From Parasponia andersonii (lineage: Eukaryota; Streptophyta; Magnoliopsida; Rosales; Cannabaceae), in NCBI GenBank assembly GCA_002914805.1, contig JXTB01000167.1:397201-461200 (forward strand): a DNA stretch of 64,000 bases. Reading direction: 5' to 3'. Below the pieces are notes generated by a model. The model had not been told where the DNA came from, did no database searches, and worked only from the letters and a program-made list of their open reading frames with translations. Position numbers and translations under genes: made by a program. The stretch's first letter is position 1, and the number at the start of each line of letters is the position of its first letter. This document shows positions 34,140 through 44,214 of the stretch, piece after piece.

Positions 34140-37100
34140 GTACTTGGCAATTACTCTTAACTAGAGTTATTTCTATAGACTATGTGAAGTCTAAGGATAA
34201 CCTCGTGGATCTGCTAACCAAAGGGTTAAACAATGAGTTAGTTGAAAATCATCGAGAGGAATGGGACTAAAACCCATGAAATAAAAGTCTATACAATGGA
34301 AATCCAACTTAGTTGACTGGAGATCCCAAGATCTAGGTTTAAAAGGACAACCTAATTATAAAGATTTTGTTGGATCATTGTGGGGATTATCCTTTTGTGA
34401 AGGTATTTCCCTCATGTCCATTCCTGTGATGAAAAGTAGTGATACTCGTAAGGAATAGGATAAGCAAAGGTTCTTAGTAATTCTTATACATAAAAAAACT
34501 GAGCAAAGTAGTGTGAGTTACTCTTAACTAAGAAATCACTTATATGATAGAAAGTGGGATCATTTCAAAGAGGAATTATGAGGACTTAATTCCGAAGAAA
34601 CTCTTGTACAACCAGTCCGAGATATTCAAAAGTATACCATTGAAATGGAAAAATAAAAGAAAAATATTGGAATCCCACATTGGTGGGAAATGCATGGTGC
34701 AAGTTGTATATAAAGGCTTATGTTTTGTGATGATAGTAAGAATAAGTACTATAAATGCTCTCTCAGGCGCACATAGGGGGATACAAATCTTCGGACTTGA
34801 GCTTGAATTTTCATGAGCTTGTATGCAACCACACCTGCAGACACAAATACTAAGGCGAAACTTTGACCATAGTAAGCTCAACTTTTTGTTGCGGACCAAT
34901 TAATTTGTTCTTTCATTTTTGGATATTTTTTTGCTTGTAACCTATATACTTAGTGCCCAAAACTGCTAAAACAACCTAAAAAATGTTATGGATTTTTGTT
35001 AAACGTTTTTGAATGTTTTGGAAAATGTAACAGCCAGCTTGGGTTGGTAGGTTGTAACAGCCAACAATTAGGCTTCATGACCATTATGGGGTATTAACAT
35101 ACATAAGATACATAACCCCCATTTTAGAAACTATAAAAGGTGACATCCTCTTCCTCATTCAACACACATAATCAGAATTATTCTTCTTTGATTTCTCTCT
35201 ATTGTCCTCTCTCAACTTCTCTAATTTTTCGAGCGCTCTTGAGTTCTTGAGTTCTTGAGTTTACTACTTAAAGTTCTTTGAGTGTTTAGGAATTTTGTAG
35301 TTAGGATTCTTAGTGTGTTGGAGTACAAAGTAATCTAGTTCGTTGAGTAAAGGTGTTGGTGCTTCACCTACTACTCATTGTCATTGTATCTTAGGAAAAT
35401 GACGTTTGCTAAATCTACAAGCATTCTAATAGAGAGAACAAATCAATTTTAAGAGCTTTGTGTTGAACACAGGTATCGGTAGTTAACTGTCTTTTGTTTT
35501 TACAGTAATACTCAATTTGAAGTACTGTTGTAATTCTTCACAAGTTTTGGAGCATGACAACTTTTGAGAACTTTAATTTTATTTTAAAGTTTATTATAAA
35601 TATTTGTAACTTTATATATTGCATGTTATTATTTCTTACACAACTATCATAGTCGCTCAATGTAAAAATAGAGATGCTTAGTATGCAAATGTTACTTAAA
35701 TTATTTTATAAATAAAAATTTCGGGCAATGACTTTCCTTTTTCTTAAAGTTATTTTGCCCAAATACTGGAATTGATATGATAGTAGGTCTATTCTCCTAT
35801 CTTTTTCATATATTAAAGTTACTTGATTCGTTATAGATTTAAAATATCAGTAGAAGAGATACTTCTTAATTTTTTTTTTTTAAAATATCTATACACATGG
35901 AAAAGTTGAAAAAATGTCAATTCTTCCTTTATTTGGTGTATCCAATATATCTATAGTTCATAGCGTAAAAAGAGAATGTAAATAATTTTAGTTATTCTAA
36001 TAGGAATTTTGTGAAACAAAAACAAAACACGAAAAGTGGCTCGTTTTTTTTTTTCCCCCTCTTTTCACCTATCTTTTAATTAATTAATTATTTATAAAAA
36101 TATCCTCTTATGAATTGATATGAATATGCGTACATAACATTAATTAAAACCCTTATTTATTAGCATACCCCTCAATTGTGTATCATACAATACTTTGCTC
36201 ATTTTTTTAAAAAATAAATCAAGGTTTTATGTTCTTTTTGAACTATAATTTTTTTTTTTTGAGAGGGAGGGGGTAGGCACCAACTGTTCTAGAATTCTTT
36301 CTTATAAGTTTTTCTATATTTGCTTGTTTTTTTGTTTAGGAACTAATTATGTTTTGTTCTTATAAGTTTTTCTTTTTTTTTTTTTAGTTTGGGAACCAAT
36401 TGTATTTTTTTTTTTTGTGGGAGAACTATTTTTTTGTTTTTTTTTTTTTTTGGTTTATGAACCAACAAGTTGTGTAATTATAAAACAAAAAAAAAAAACC
36501 ATTAGTTTTTTCAATTTATACTATTGTTATAATTGCTAAAAAGAGAAAAAATTAAAACTTAATTTATTGTAAAGTATTAAGGGTAGAAAAAGAATATTAG
36601 AGAAATATTTAATAAGTACTATTTTTATATATAACATACATGTGAAAAGTTTTTTAAAAATATTAAAGATACTCTTTTAGAAAGAGGGAGATGTGAGAAA
36701 GAAAAGGGTGGTATGAAATTGTACTACGTACAAGCCATTGTATGGTGCTGAAAATCATAAATCGCGATGTGATGTAAAGTTGACACACATGGCCAACGTA
36801 TAAAATTATTGTTATTACTACTTGGCCTCGTACCTCTTTTTTTTGTTCTCGAGTATTATAATGTTACATTAATATGTATAAATCAGATTAAGATTTTGTT
36901 GTCCCAAATTTATAATTACCATTCTAACTGCAGGAATAAGCAACAAGGGCCAAACCCTCGACTTCCTTCCCGGGTTTTCATCCATTCGGAGCTCCGACTT
37001 ACCGGAAGGAATAATAATCTCGCCGGAGAACTCCGAGTCGCCCGTCGACATCCTGCTCCACAAAATGGGACTCATTCTTCCAAAAGCCACCGCCGTGCTA

Positions 37101-37814
37101 ATCAACTCCTTCCACCAACTGGACCCGGAAATCTCGGACCATCTCAAAACCCGATTCCGAAACTTCCTCCACATCGGACCTCTCATCCTCACATCCCCTC
37201 CAAACCCTAAACCCGAATCCGACCCGAACAACTGCCTAGAGTGGTTATCCGGCCACGACGCGGCATCAGTCATTTACGTCAGCTTCGGCAGCGTGGTGAC
37301 TCCGCCGCCTCACGAGGTAACGGCGCTAGCAGAAGCCCTAAAGGAAAGTGGGTTTCCGTTCCTCTGGTCGTACAGGGGAACAAAACCGGAGGGAATCCTC
37401 GACGACGGAGTGAGCGAATCCGGCGTGAACGGAAAACTGGTCACGTGGGCTCCACAAGTGGAGTTATTGAGGCACCCTTCGGTGGGAGTGTTCGTGACTC
37501 ATTGTGGGTGGAACTCCATATTGGAGAGTGTGGTGGGAGGGGTGCCGTTGATCTGCCGTCCCTTCTTCGGGGACCAGAGGCTTAACATGAGAACAGTGGA
37601 GGCCATTTGGGGGATCGGTGTTGGGCTCGGAGGAGTAATGACGAAACAAGGCGTTTTGGGGTCCTTGAGAAGGGTTTTGGTGGAGGAGGACGGGAAGGGA
37701 ATGAGGGAGAGGATTGGGGTTATGAAGAAGCTTGCTTATGCGGCTACTGGTGTTGATGGTAGCTCTAGGAAAGATGTCAATGATTTAGTGGAGATCATTA
37801 CTAATGGTGATTAA
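27034..37814 (+). CDS. UDP-glycosyltransferase, UGT78-like flavonoid 3-O-glycosyltransferase
   Basis: Two exons, 27034-27517 and 36934-37814, join in phase 1 to encode 454 residues, the usual UGT size. The start is the ATG in CATCAATGGCC; a slightly longer open frame upstream lacks ATG. The N-terminal acceptor half has [17 protein letters not shown], where His18 matches the catalytic His, and Asp117 in IVSDAFFWF matches its partner Asp. The C-terminal half has the 44-residue PSPG box at Trp333-Gln376 with HCGWNS and RPFFGDQ. The last Gln usually goes with UDP-glucose. The block [10 protein letters not shown] and the overall match are typical of flavonoid/anthocyanidin 3-O-glycosyltransferases, cytosolic enzymes adding sugar to flavonols or anthocyanidins. 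Oddities: the DGVPEGYV motif of that group reads DGARDDHV, and the intron is 9.4 kb because of a retrotransposon. The family is sure; the exact substrate is inferred. Confidence 0.9.
28536..28605. repeat. Left arm of inverted repeat flanking the intronic copia
   Basis: The stretch with GGCAAAATGACTATAAAAA and CTATTTTACATTGAGC is an imperfect inverse of 35655-35770, with the strongest core at 28580-28600. The copia element sits between the arms. Confidence 0.5.
28606..29878 (+). repeat. 5' LTR of the intronic copia
   Basis: It ends TTTCCTACA, parallel to the 3' LTR end TTTCTTACA, and from about 28861 it aligns with the 3' LTR. A TATAAAAGGGGACGCC promoter-like word lies near 29379. The first 255 bases have no counterpart in the 3' LTR. 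They include the start doubled as two TGTTGGTTAAGATTT units (28606 and 28621), and a 57-bp duplication with GTGCACG at 28776 and 28833. Confidence 0.75.
30253..34270 (+). pseudogene. Copia gag-pol remnant in the UGT intron
   Basis: Gag starts at ATG 30253 and includes [16 protein letters not shown] and an RFLDYKM-like ([20 protein letters not shown]) helix block to about 30910. A zinc knuckle CX2CX4HX4C lies at 31128-31169, with Val at the usual Gly. Protease follows near 31300 ([13 protein letters not shown]), with the active motif D-T-A where D-[ST]-G is usual. Integrase traces at 31725-32280 keep WHGRLGH and HRIIHEVTL-like parts. Reverse transcriptase (32780-33500) has YIDD at 33354-33365. 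RNase H remnants run to about 34270 (TRSTMESEF). Stops and shifts occur throughout, including a 29-bp duplication at 31440. The element cannot encode a working polyprotein. Confidence 0.85.
31440..31497 (+). repeat. 29-bp tandem duplication causing a frameshift
   Basis: ATGACCTCTAGGAAGGAACT occurs at 31440 and 31469; the two 29-base copies differ at one base. The period is not a multiple of three, so it disrupts the protease-integrase frame. Confidence 0.95.
34368..35640 (+). repeat. 3' LTR region of the intronic copia
   Basis: From about 34626 to 35640 it aligns with 28861-29878 of the 5' LTR (GTGGGAAATGCAT, TGTAACAGCCA, GAGTTCTTGAGTTTACTAC). The part at 34368-34625, although beginning TGTTGGATCATTG, does not match the 5' LTR start and may be internal 3' sequence rather than LTR. 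Confidence 0.65.
35641..35770. repeat. Right arm of inverted repeat flanking the intronic copia
   Basis: GCTCAATGTAAAAATAGAGATG at 35655-35676 is the inverse of the left core at about 28580-28600, and the arm extends to ATTTTGCCCAAA at about 35753-35764 with mismatches. A MITE or palindrome that received the copia insertion fits this. Confidence 0.5.
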
Positions 37815-38120
37815 ACTGTACGACTCATGAATATGAATATAATATGATTCGTAATGTTTTCTGGGTTACTAGTAAGTAGTATATCCGTATATGTTTTTGT
37901 ATTTTGCTTGACATTATTTTATTTTATTTTATTTTTTGCTAATGTACGTATAAATTGAATACTTATTTATTTCTTTTTCTTTAGTAGTAGTACCATCTTT
38001 TTTTTTTGGAAGGGAACTCTAGTAGTACTACTTGATACCAGTTTGAATGTTTGAAGACTCTCTTGTTAACAAATCCATACCTCAGGTACAAGATATGTAT
38101 GAAATAAAAATTGAAAATTA

Positions 38121-38465
38121 GGTCTTTTACCGAATTTTTAGAAAAAAGTTTGAAAAATACGGTGGATTGTGTTTTTTTTAAAAAAATTGGTTTTTATTAG
38201 AAAAATTACGTTTTTGAAAAAATATTTAGACAAATATCATTTTTTAAAATAGTAACTAATAACTAGTAATCAGTTTTCAGAAACTAGAACTTAGTATATA
38301 ACTGGTAATTAATAACTAATTTTCAGAAACCGGTAACAGGTAATCATTTTAAAAATGGTATTTTTCTAAAAAAATTTAAAAAATAATATTTTTCTAATTA
38401 AAATAGTACGGAAAAAGAAACCTGACCTTTGTATTTTTGTAATTTTTTTGGGTTTTTATAGGTAA
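38121..38465 (+). repeat. Dispersed repeat R, copy A
   Basis: It starts with TTTGAAAAATACGGT, passes through AAATATTTAGACAAATATCA, a cluster of TAACTAATAACTAGTAATC-like words (38250-38350) and ends near TTTTTGGGTTTTTATAGG. The same order occurs at 51629-51972, and inverted at 38686-39020. The element type is unknown. Confidence 0.65.
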
Positions 38466-38685
38466 AATATATAAAAACCCAAATAAAAACCTTAAAACAA
38501 AGAAATATAGTACGTGTATAAGATAAATTTCGGCAATGGACTAATTAATAAGAGCTCAAAGATCATTATAGATCTCTACTTTAATTACTAAGTGGAACAT
38601 ATATATAAAGCCTACTGGGCACAATCTTAAATTTTAGGATTTCTAATACTTTTACCTATAAAGAGTAAAGAGAATTATAGAAGAA

Positions 38686-39020
38686 CAGATTTTTTTTTCC
38701 CCCTAATTTCCGTACAATTTTTATTAGAAACATATCATATTTTTAAAAGTTTTTGGAAAAAATATCATTTTTAAAATAGTTACAAGTTATCAATTTCTTA
38801 AAATTGATTACCAGTTATTAGTTAGTAGTTATATACCAGTTACAAATACTTTAGTTACTCATTACTAGTACTCACAAACTAATTACATTTTTTTAGTTAC
38901 TATTTTAAAAAATTATATTTTCCTAAATATCTTTTTAAAATATTACTTTTGTAATAAAAATTGTACTAGATCTAAAAAAAACATAACCTATTGTATTTTT
39001 TAATTTTTTTTTTCTAAAAG
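38686..39020 (-). repeat. Dispersed repeat R, copy B (inverted)
   Basis: Its reverse complement aligns with copy A: AAAAAATACAATAGGTTATG, TTTTTATTACAAAAGTAATA, GATATTTAGGAAAATATAA, then AAAATAGTAACTAAAAAAA and the TAACTGGTA-type words. Copies A and B lie 220 bases apart in opposite directions. Confidence 0.55.
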
Positions 39021-39587
39021 TACCATACAAGGTGTAATTTTCCAAAATTTTAAGTTAACGTAGTCTTAATAACTTCTCGTCAGCTCATTATTGTGGACAT
39101 TTTTATAGCCCATTAAGTATATATTAAGACTTAATTGGTACATTTAGGCTTCTTTTAACTTCTCCAATCTTATACTAGTTCACTTTTTAACTTCCTCTTA
39201 AGTTACGAGGCATGTAAGTTATTATTATTCAATTAATAAATAAAACTAAATTTATTTATGATAAATTCTAATTTACTAATTGATCAAGTGTGACAACTTA
39301 TATATCATATAGGATAGTGCATGCATATATGAATGATAAGAACTAAAATATTACTCCATGCTATTCATATATGCACATTATACTTATGAGCCACCTATAA
39401 ATTTTAGGTTGGATCTCATATACTTACTAATTAAATCCACAAATGCCACATAACAATATTGCTCAAACAAAAATAGTTAGATTGGATGATCTAGCAACAT
39501 GGCACAACATTGCTACCTTTTAGGAGATGGCTGATTTTATAAAAGCATTAGATACAATTTCCATTATTTCAAATCTTTAGTATTTTA

Positions 39588-40082
39588 TGTTGGAAATTTG
39601 GCTAATTAAATGGGATATGAAAAAAATCCCAACTCCTACATTAGTGAAAGATGAGAAGGAAGGAAGCCTTAAGCTTTATAAAAAGAGGCTATCTCATTGG
39701 TTACTAATCATCCCAATATGTAGCATTTCAAGTATTACTTTTTTTTAGGGAACTTTCTTTTGTTCTCTTTATATTTTTTCTTTTCAATGAGTACGAAGGA
39801 AGGAGTTGAGAATTCTCTTGCTTTTTGCTTAGATGTCATTGGGTAGAAAAAAAAGGAAATATATGTGATTGTAAAAATTTTTCATATAGTTGAATTCTTT
39901 TATGAGAGTAGTGATTTTTCTCTAGATCTTAGAGCTTTTCATTTAAATTCTTATCTTTCCATTTAAACTCTTGTGCTATGGTGATAGATTTTGCTCTATA
40001 TTTTGATTTCTCTGTTTATTCGTATATTCTTTTGAAGTGAGATCTTAGGAGTGGTGAGTTTGAGTTAGTCATATTCCCAATA
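39588..40082 (+). repeat. 5' LTR of the short copia element
   Basis: 495 bases. A TATAAAAAGAGGCTATC promoter-like word occurs near 39677. It matches the 3' LTR throughout, with indels. Confidence 0.85.
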
Positions 40083-40885
40083 ATTGATATCAAAGTAGAC
40101 AGAGTTCTTTATTAGATTAGAGCTTGGTGGTAATCTAAGGAAATTCTATCTAAAGAGATTGAGTTTCAAGTGGGACCATTGTGACCCATTCAATCGTTTT
40201 TGGGAATTTTCTTACTGGGTTTTTTCAAGCTAGGACCATAATGCAGGACATCAAAAAATATTTTTCAACTCTAGTCGAGATTGATGCAATCAAATTAGAA
40301 GGAATGATTCAATCTAGATAACAAAATGACTTGAAGGGTAGAGATTTTAAGAAATCCAATATTAGCGATGATGACTGGGAAGATCTGGATACAAAGGTAC
40401 AAAAGATCATCTAGATATCTAGAATGGTATTGTTTTTGAATTAGAGAATGATGTAATTTGTTAGAGATGTGTACAATCTTAGATTATAAAAGAAATTATT
40501 AAAAAAGTAGAACGAGTTTAGCTAAAAGGTCCAAGTCTAATGATTTTGCTATTCTTCATGGCATATCATTAATCTTTAATATTACAATGAAAGAGAATAT
40601 AATAATGGCGGATCGGGATTCACAAATTTGTACATGAGCATTGGTTTAGCATTGATGGACAGTATGCAATGAATAACGTCGATAGGTAATAAGCATCTAG
40701 AAAAAACCAAATGTGAGAGTTGTACCATAATTTTGCAGCAAGATTTTTTGAATAAGAGCCAAGGTAAAATTCTTAGAATTCATTAATTCTAAGTATGTAC
40801 TCATACAGTGGAGTATAATTGTAGGTGAAGACAATGTTTATTGTAGAAGCTATAAGTATTTTATTTATTTAGATAAGGTGAACTT
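40083..40885 (+). pseudogene. Decayed gag remnant and non-coding interior
   Basis: The first bases are the primer-binding site. Around 40240-40390 short open pieces resemble copia gag N-termini (an EGMIQSR-like and a DDDWEDLDTK block). Stops follow and nothing recognisable as protease, integrase or reverse transcriptase appears before the 3' LTR. A standard polypurine tract is not evident. Confidence 0.5.
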
Positions 40886-41416
40886 TGTTAAAAATTTGGC
40901 TAATTAAATAGAATATCAAAAAGTCTAAAGTCTTACATCAGTAAAAGATGAGAAAAGAGGATGAGCCCTATATAAGGAGGTTACCTCTTTGGTTACTAAT
41001 CACCCTAATATATAGTATTTTAAGTATTTCCTTTCATAGAGAAATTTCTTTTTTGTTCTCTTTGTGTTATTCTTTTTAAGTGTTAGAGAATGGAGAGTTC
41101 TCTTGTTTTCTTTATGCAAGAGGATATTGTTTTAAAGAGAGGAGAAATATATAAAGAGAGGTATTTGTAAGAGTACTTAGATATATTGGGGTCATTGGAT
41201 TAAAAAAAAAATTCCATATTATTGCAGAAAATTTTCAAATAGTAGAATTTTTTTTTATGAGAATAGTGGTTATTTTCCTAATCTAGGAGTTTTTCACTTA
41301 ATTTTTTGTGTTGCAGTGATTGATTTTATTCTCTGTTTTTATTTCTCTGTTATTCTGATATTCTTTTTAAGTGAAATCCTGGAAGCGATAAATCTGGATT
41401 AGTTAGATTTCCAATA
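40886..41416 (+). repeat. 3' LTR of the short copia element
   Basis: 531 bases, ending GATTTCCAATA. It differs from the 5' LTR mainly by an insertion around 41110-41190 and substitutions. Confidence 0.85.
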
Positions 41417-41421
41417 TTTTA

Positions 41422-41811
41422 TTTTAAATATCAATTTTTGACTTATCGATTTACTAAAAATCTAATAAATCAGAGCTGATATTTCCTATACATTAAGGAC
41501 ACGTTTGCTAAACCATAATGAAGGGGAAACGGAATGAGAAAATAGAAATTCTTTCCATTTCATGTGCATACATACCAATTAGAAACATATGAAAAAAAAT
41601 CATTGTCATTCTGCTAATTGTTCCTTATTCCTCTCCATTCCCTTTCCACTACTCATTCCTTGTACAATTCATTTGAGTGTGGACTAATAAACATAACATA
41701 AATAATAAATCTGAAACAATAAAAACTATAATTTATATATAAGGAAACTTTATAAAATTGTCTAAGATTTTCACCCACTCTATTTTAGAAATGGACTTCA
41801 ATTGTAGCAAT
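41422..41811. other. Intergenic spacer, possible short DNA transposon remnant
   Basis: No gene. Near 41490-41700 GGAATGAGAAAAT-like and CATTCC/CCATTCC words lie on opposite sides, as in hAT-type MITEs, but I could not match clear arms. Confidence 0.35.
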
Positions 41812-43450
41812 TGTTTGGAATATGCCCTAGAAGGTAATTTCTTTATTAGGTATTTTTAACAATGTTTATTGGATCTAAGTATTATCTATTTGTAGTCAAT
41901 AAACTCTATATTATGACCCAATTATATACATGTAATATTTATGTATTATATTATCCAAAAGTCTAAAAGTTTACATGGCTAATAATGAGTAATAAAGAAT
42001 TGTTCATATGAAGTGTTCACATGTAGAAGATTAAATTTTTTTGTTTTATTATGTCTACAAAAAAAGATTCACATTCTGTAAATAAAGATAGAATACTTTA
42101 TTATGCCAAAGAATATAGTCTTGTCTATTTCAACAGAATCGATGAAATCTCTAGTCATCGAAGTATTTGACTTTGGATAGAAATACTAATACATTAAAAG
42201 AAAGTTATATATGTATTGAACTGGACTGAGTGAAAATAGAATCTGAGATTAAGTGTCGCAACTCAATATTCTATCTTTCATTAATCTAGCACTATTGTAA
42301 GATTAGGTTAATCTTAGTGATTGTCGGACTTACTTTCATGAGTTTTATCTTTTTGACTTACTAAAAGACTAGTTCCATTTTATGGTTCAAACTCTGGTAT
42401 CTTGGAGGATAAGATTTGTGAATTGAAGATAATGCCCTTCATGATTTAGACACCATACATATAATGTTACTTTCAGTTTTTTCAAGGACTTGAATAGTAA
42501 AAACCAGGCGCTAGGTATTCATTTGGTGAAGTTGACTGTATTTCTATGGGCAGTTACAAACAAAGGTAGTCAATTATTATTCATGTGATGAAAAATGACA
42601 ATTCAAAAGTAAATATATACTAGAGGGATAATACAATAATTTCAACTCACTAGTACAATATTGCATCGGAGATATATCTGTAGGTATAGTATATGCTAAA
42701 TAAATTAAGTTAATTAAGGTATTCATTAGTTTCACATAAAATATATGACATTTAGTCTAAGAGTACAATATTTGGCCTATAGTGGAGTGTCTCAATATTA
42801 ATAGATAAGGCCCAAGTAGTTGACTCATCGAGCTTAAACTATTTGGATCCATAAGGTCTCCTTTCTCGCTGACACACAATCTATAACTAATTACATAATT
42901 AATTGAGCCCACTAAGCCCAATAGAGTTTCATCTTTGTAATACTTAAGAGAAAAGTTTTCTTAAGCCTTTGTATAGTAGCCACACGCCTACTATAAGCAT
43001 AATAACTATGCTTAATGTGAAATAGAGAGAAAAAGAGGGAGTGAAAGAGAACCAAGTTGCCGCAGAAGAAATTCCGTGTTCATTTATGGCCACTAAAGGA
43101 GAGATACCCATGGTCGTAGATGTGCAATCAAGAAGAAGGAAGAACATCTTCTGGATCGCTCCGCTCATCTCTTGTTGAGAATCAAGAAAGTATCCGCACA
43201 CTGGATCATTCAATGTACTCCAGAAAATAAATAAGAATGCTTAATAGTTGTGAAGTGCTTTCAAGTTTTATCTAAACCAAGATCTATGAATTGATTTATC
43301 TAGATCAATGATCTTGTTGATTTTGTTTTATAAAGTTTCAAGAAAAATTTTAAAATACCAATTTTGTTGTGTTTTTCATTTCCTTAAAAAACTTCAAAAA
43401 AAAATTTCAGTAAAATTGTTTTTCGAAGTAATTTTTCAAAATTTCCAGCA
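41812..43450 (+). repeat. 5' LTR of the long copia element
   Basis: 1639 bases, starting TGTTTGGAATATGCC and ending TTTCCAGCA. It aligns with 49260-50790 in the same order, including TTTCAACAG and the GAGAGAAAAAGAG-rich part near 43020. A short open frame on the other strand (42944-43213) has no family resemblance and is not called. Confidence 0.8.
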
Positions 43451-43464
43451 ATTAGTATTAGAGC
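43451..43464 (+). promoter_or_regulatory. Primer-binding site (decayed, tRNA-Met type)
   Basis: ATTAGTATTAGAGC follows the 5' LTR directly and is close to the TTGGTATCAGAGC consensus used by many plant copia elements, with two or more changes. Confidence 0.6.
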
Positions 43465-43874
43465 ATATGTTTTCAATGATCTACCATATCTTATTTATGT
43501 TAATTCTCTTAGCATTTGATTATCTCTTTTATTATGTTTGGTCTTATTCAGGTTTATGAGTACGCTTTATTATGTTTAATGATTGATTGATTTCAAGAGT
43601 ATAAATGATAATCAATTAGATATTGCTATGAGTTTATGATCATATATTTTTTATTTTTAATTATGATTCTAGTATGTTCTTAATTTTTTATATATTTATA
43701 TTTTATGTTCTTGATAAAACTATATGTAGAAAGTCATTTGATCTTTAATTGTACTTGAATTTTTGAGAAAAACTGTTCAATAATTAAGTTATGTATTTTT
43801 CATTTTTTTAAAAAAAAAATTGGCTTCGTAAATGGTACAAGGTGGTGCATGGCTAAGATTCGTGTGCGCCGCCT

Positions 43875-44160
43875 GTGTCTGTCCTAGCGAGGAGACCTGC
43901 TCATTGGCCATGTAGGTGGCAACCTACGTATTGGTCATGCAGTAGCAACCCCGCACACTGGTTGTACAAGTGGCACCCTGTGCACTGGCTGCACGGACGT
44001 TGCCCCACTCCCATAGGCGTGTGGGCTTCGCCCTACTTTTGTGGGCCGCATGGGTGCCGCCTTGCATGGTGGTCGACCAGGCGCTTCGAGAGCACATGAA
44101 TGCATGGGATTTGTCTTGTGCATGGTTGCATAGTGCTTTGAGGCTTTCATCTTTCTGGTA
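43875..44160 (+). repeat. GC-rich leader island with 27-bp tandem repeat
   Basis: Four units start at 43904, 43931, 43958 and 43985 with exactly 27-base spacing, each beginning YTGGYYRTRC or similar and continuing through TGGCA/AGCAACC. Because 27 is nine codons, the + frame shows a nine-residue repeat (PAHWPCRWQ, PTYWSCSSN, PAHWLYKWH, PVHWLHGRC). That open stretch (43875-44099) lacks an ATG, so translation is doubtful. The island stands out from neighbouring DNA, which is almost only A and T. Confidence 0.7.
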
Positions 44161-44214
44161 ACTCCCTGTTCTAATATTTTGATCGACATCTCGATACTGT
44201 TGACATCAAGTTAT

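Larger units (their letters stand above)
28606..35640 (+). mobile_element. Ty1/copia element inserted in the UGT intron
   Basis: The element lies on the same strand as UGT. It has a 5' LTR (28606-29878), gag-pol remnants in normal order and a 3' LTR ending TTTCTTACA at 35640. Bases next to the ends are CAACC (28601-28605) and CAACT (35641-35645), a target duplication with one difference. Many LTR differences, stops and small duplications show it is old and inactive. Its LTRs could still affect UGT transcription or polyadenylation, but I see no direct sign of that. Confidence 0.85.
27518..36933 (+). other. UGT intron, 9.4 kb, containing a copia element
   Basis: The donor is CAAG|GTACGG and the acceptor is CTGCAG|GAATAAG. 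Splicing restores an uninterrupted frame across Gly162, matching the alignment of UGT78 proteins. The copia element occupies 28606-35640. The remaining 1.1 kb and 1.3 kb flanks have no gene. Long T runs lie at 36245-36470. Confidence 0.85.
37815..39587. other. UGT downstream region with dispersed repeats
   Basis: No gene. The first bases are the UGT 3' untranslated region; a clear single AATAAA signal is not evident within the first 100 bases. Two copies of a dispersed repeat in opposite orientation (38121-38465 and 38686-39020) fill most of the rest. Confidence 0.5.
39588..41416 (+). mobile_element. Short non-autonomous Ty1/copia element with target duplication
   Basis: LTRs 39588-40082 and 40886-41416 both begin TGTTRRAAATTTGGCTAATT and end CCAATA. 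The element is flanked by TTTTA at 39583-39587 and 41417-41421, a perfect 5-bp target duplication. After the 5' LTR comes ATTGATATCAAAG, close to the tRNA-Met primer-binding site. The 803-base interior has only a decayed gag-like start around 40240-40390 (MQDIKKYFSTLVEIDAIKLE; DDDWEDLDTK) and no pol. It would depend on enzymes from another element. Confidence 0.85.

Noticed and set aside
36869-37649. Open frames on both strands overlapping UGT exon 2
   Set aside because: Frame shadows of the GC-rich exon; the UGT frame carries all the family motifs.
42944-43213. 89-codon frame on - with a hydrophobic C-terminus
   Set aside because: Inside the copia 5' LTR; the aligned part of the 3' LTR does not preserve it.
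43935-44189. 84-codon frame on - across the GC-rich repeat island
   Set aside because: Mirror of the repeat; no start context or motif that sets it above the + reading.
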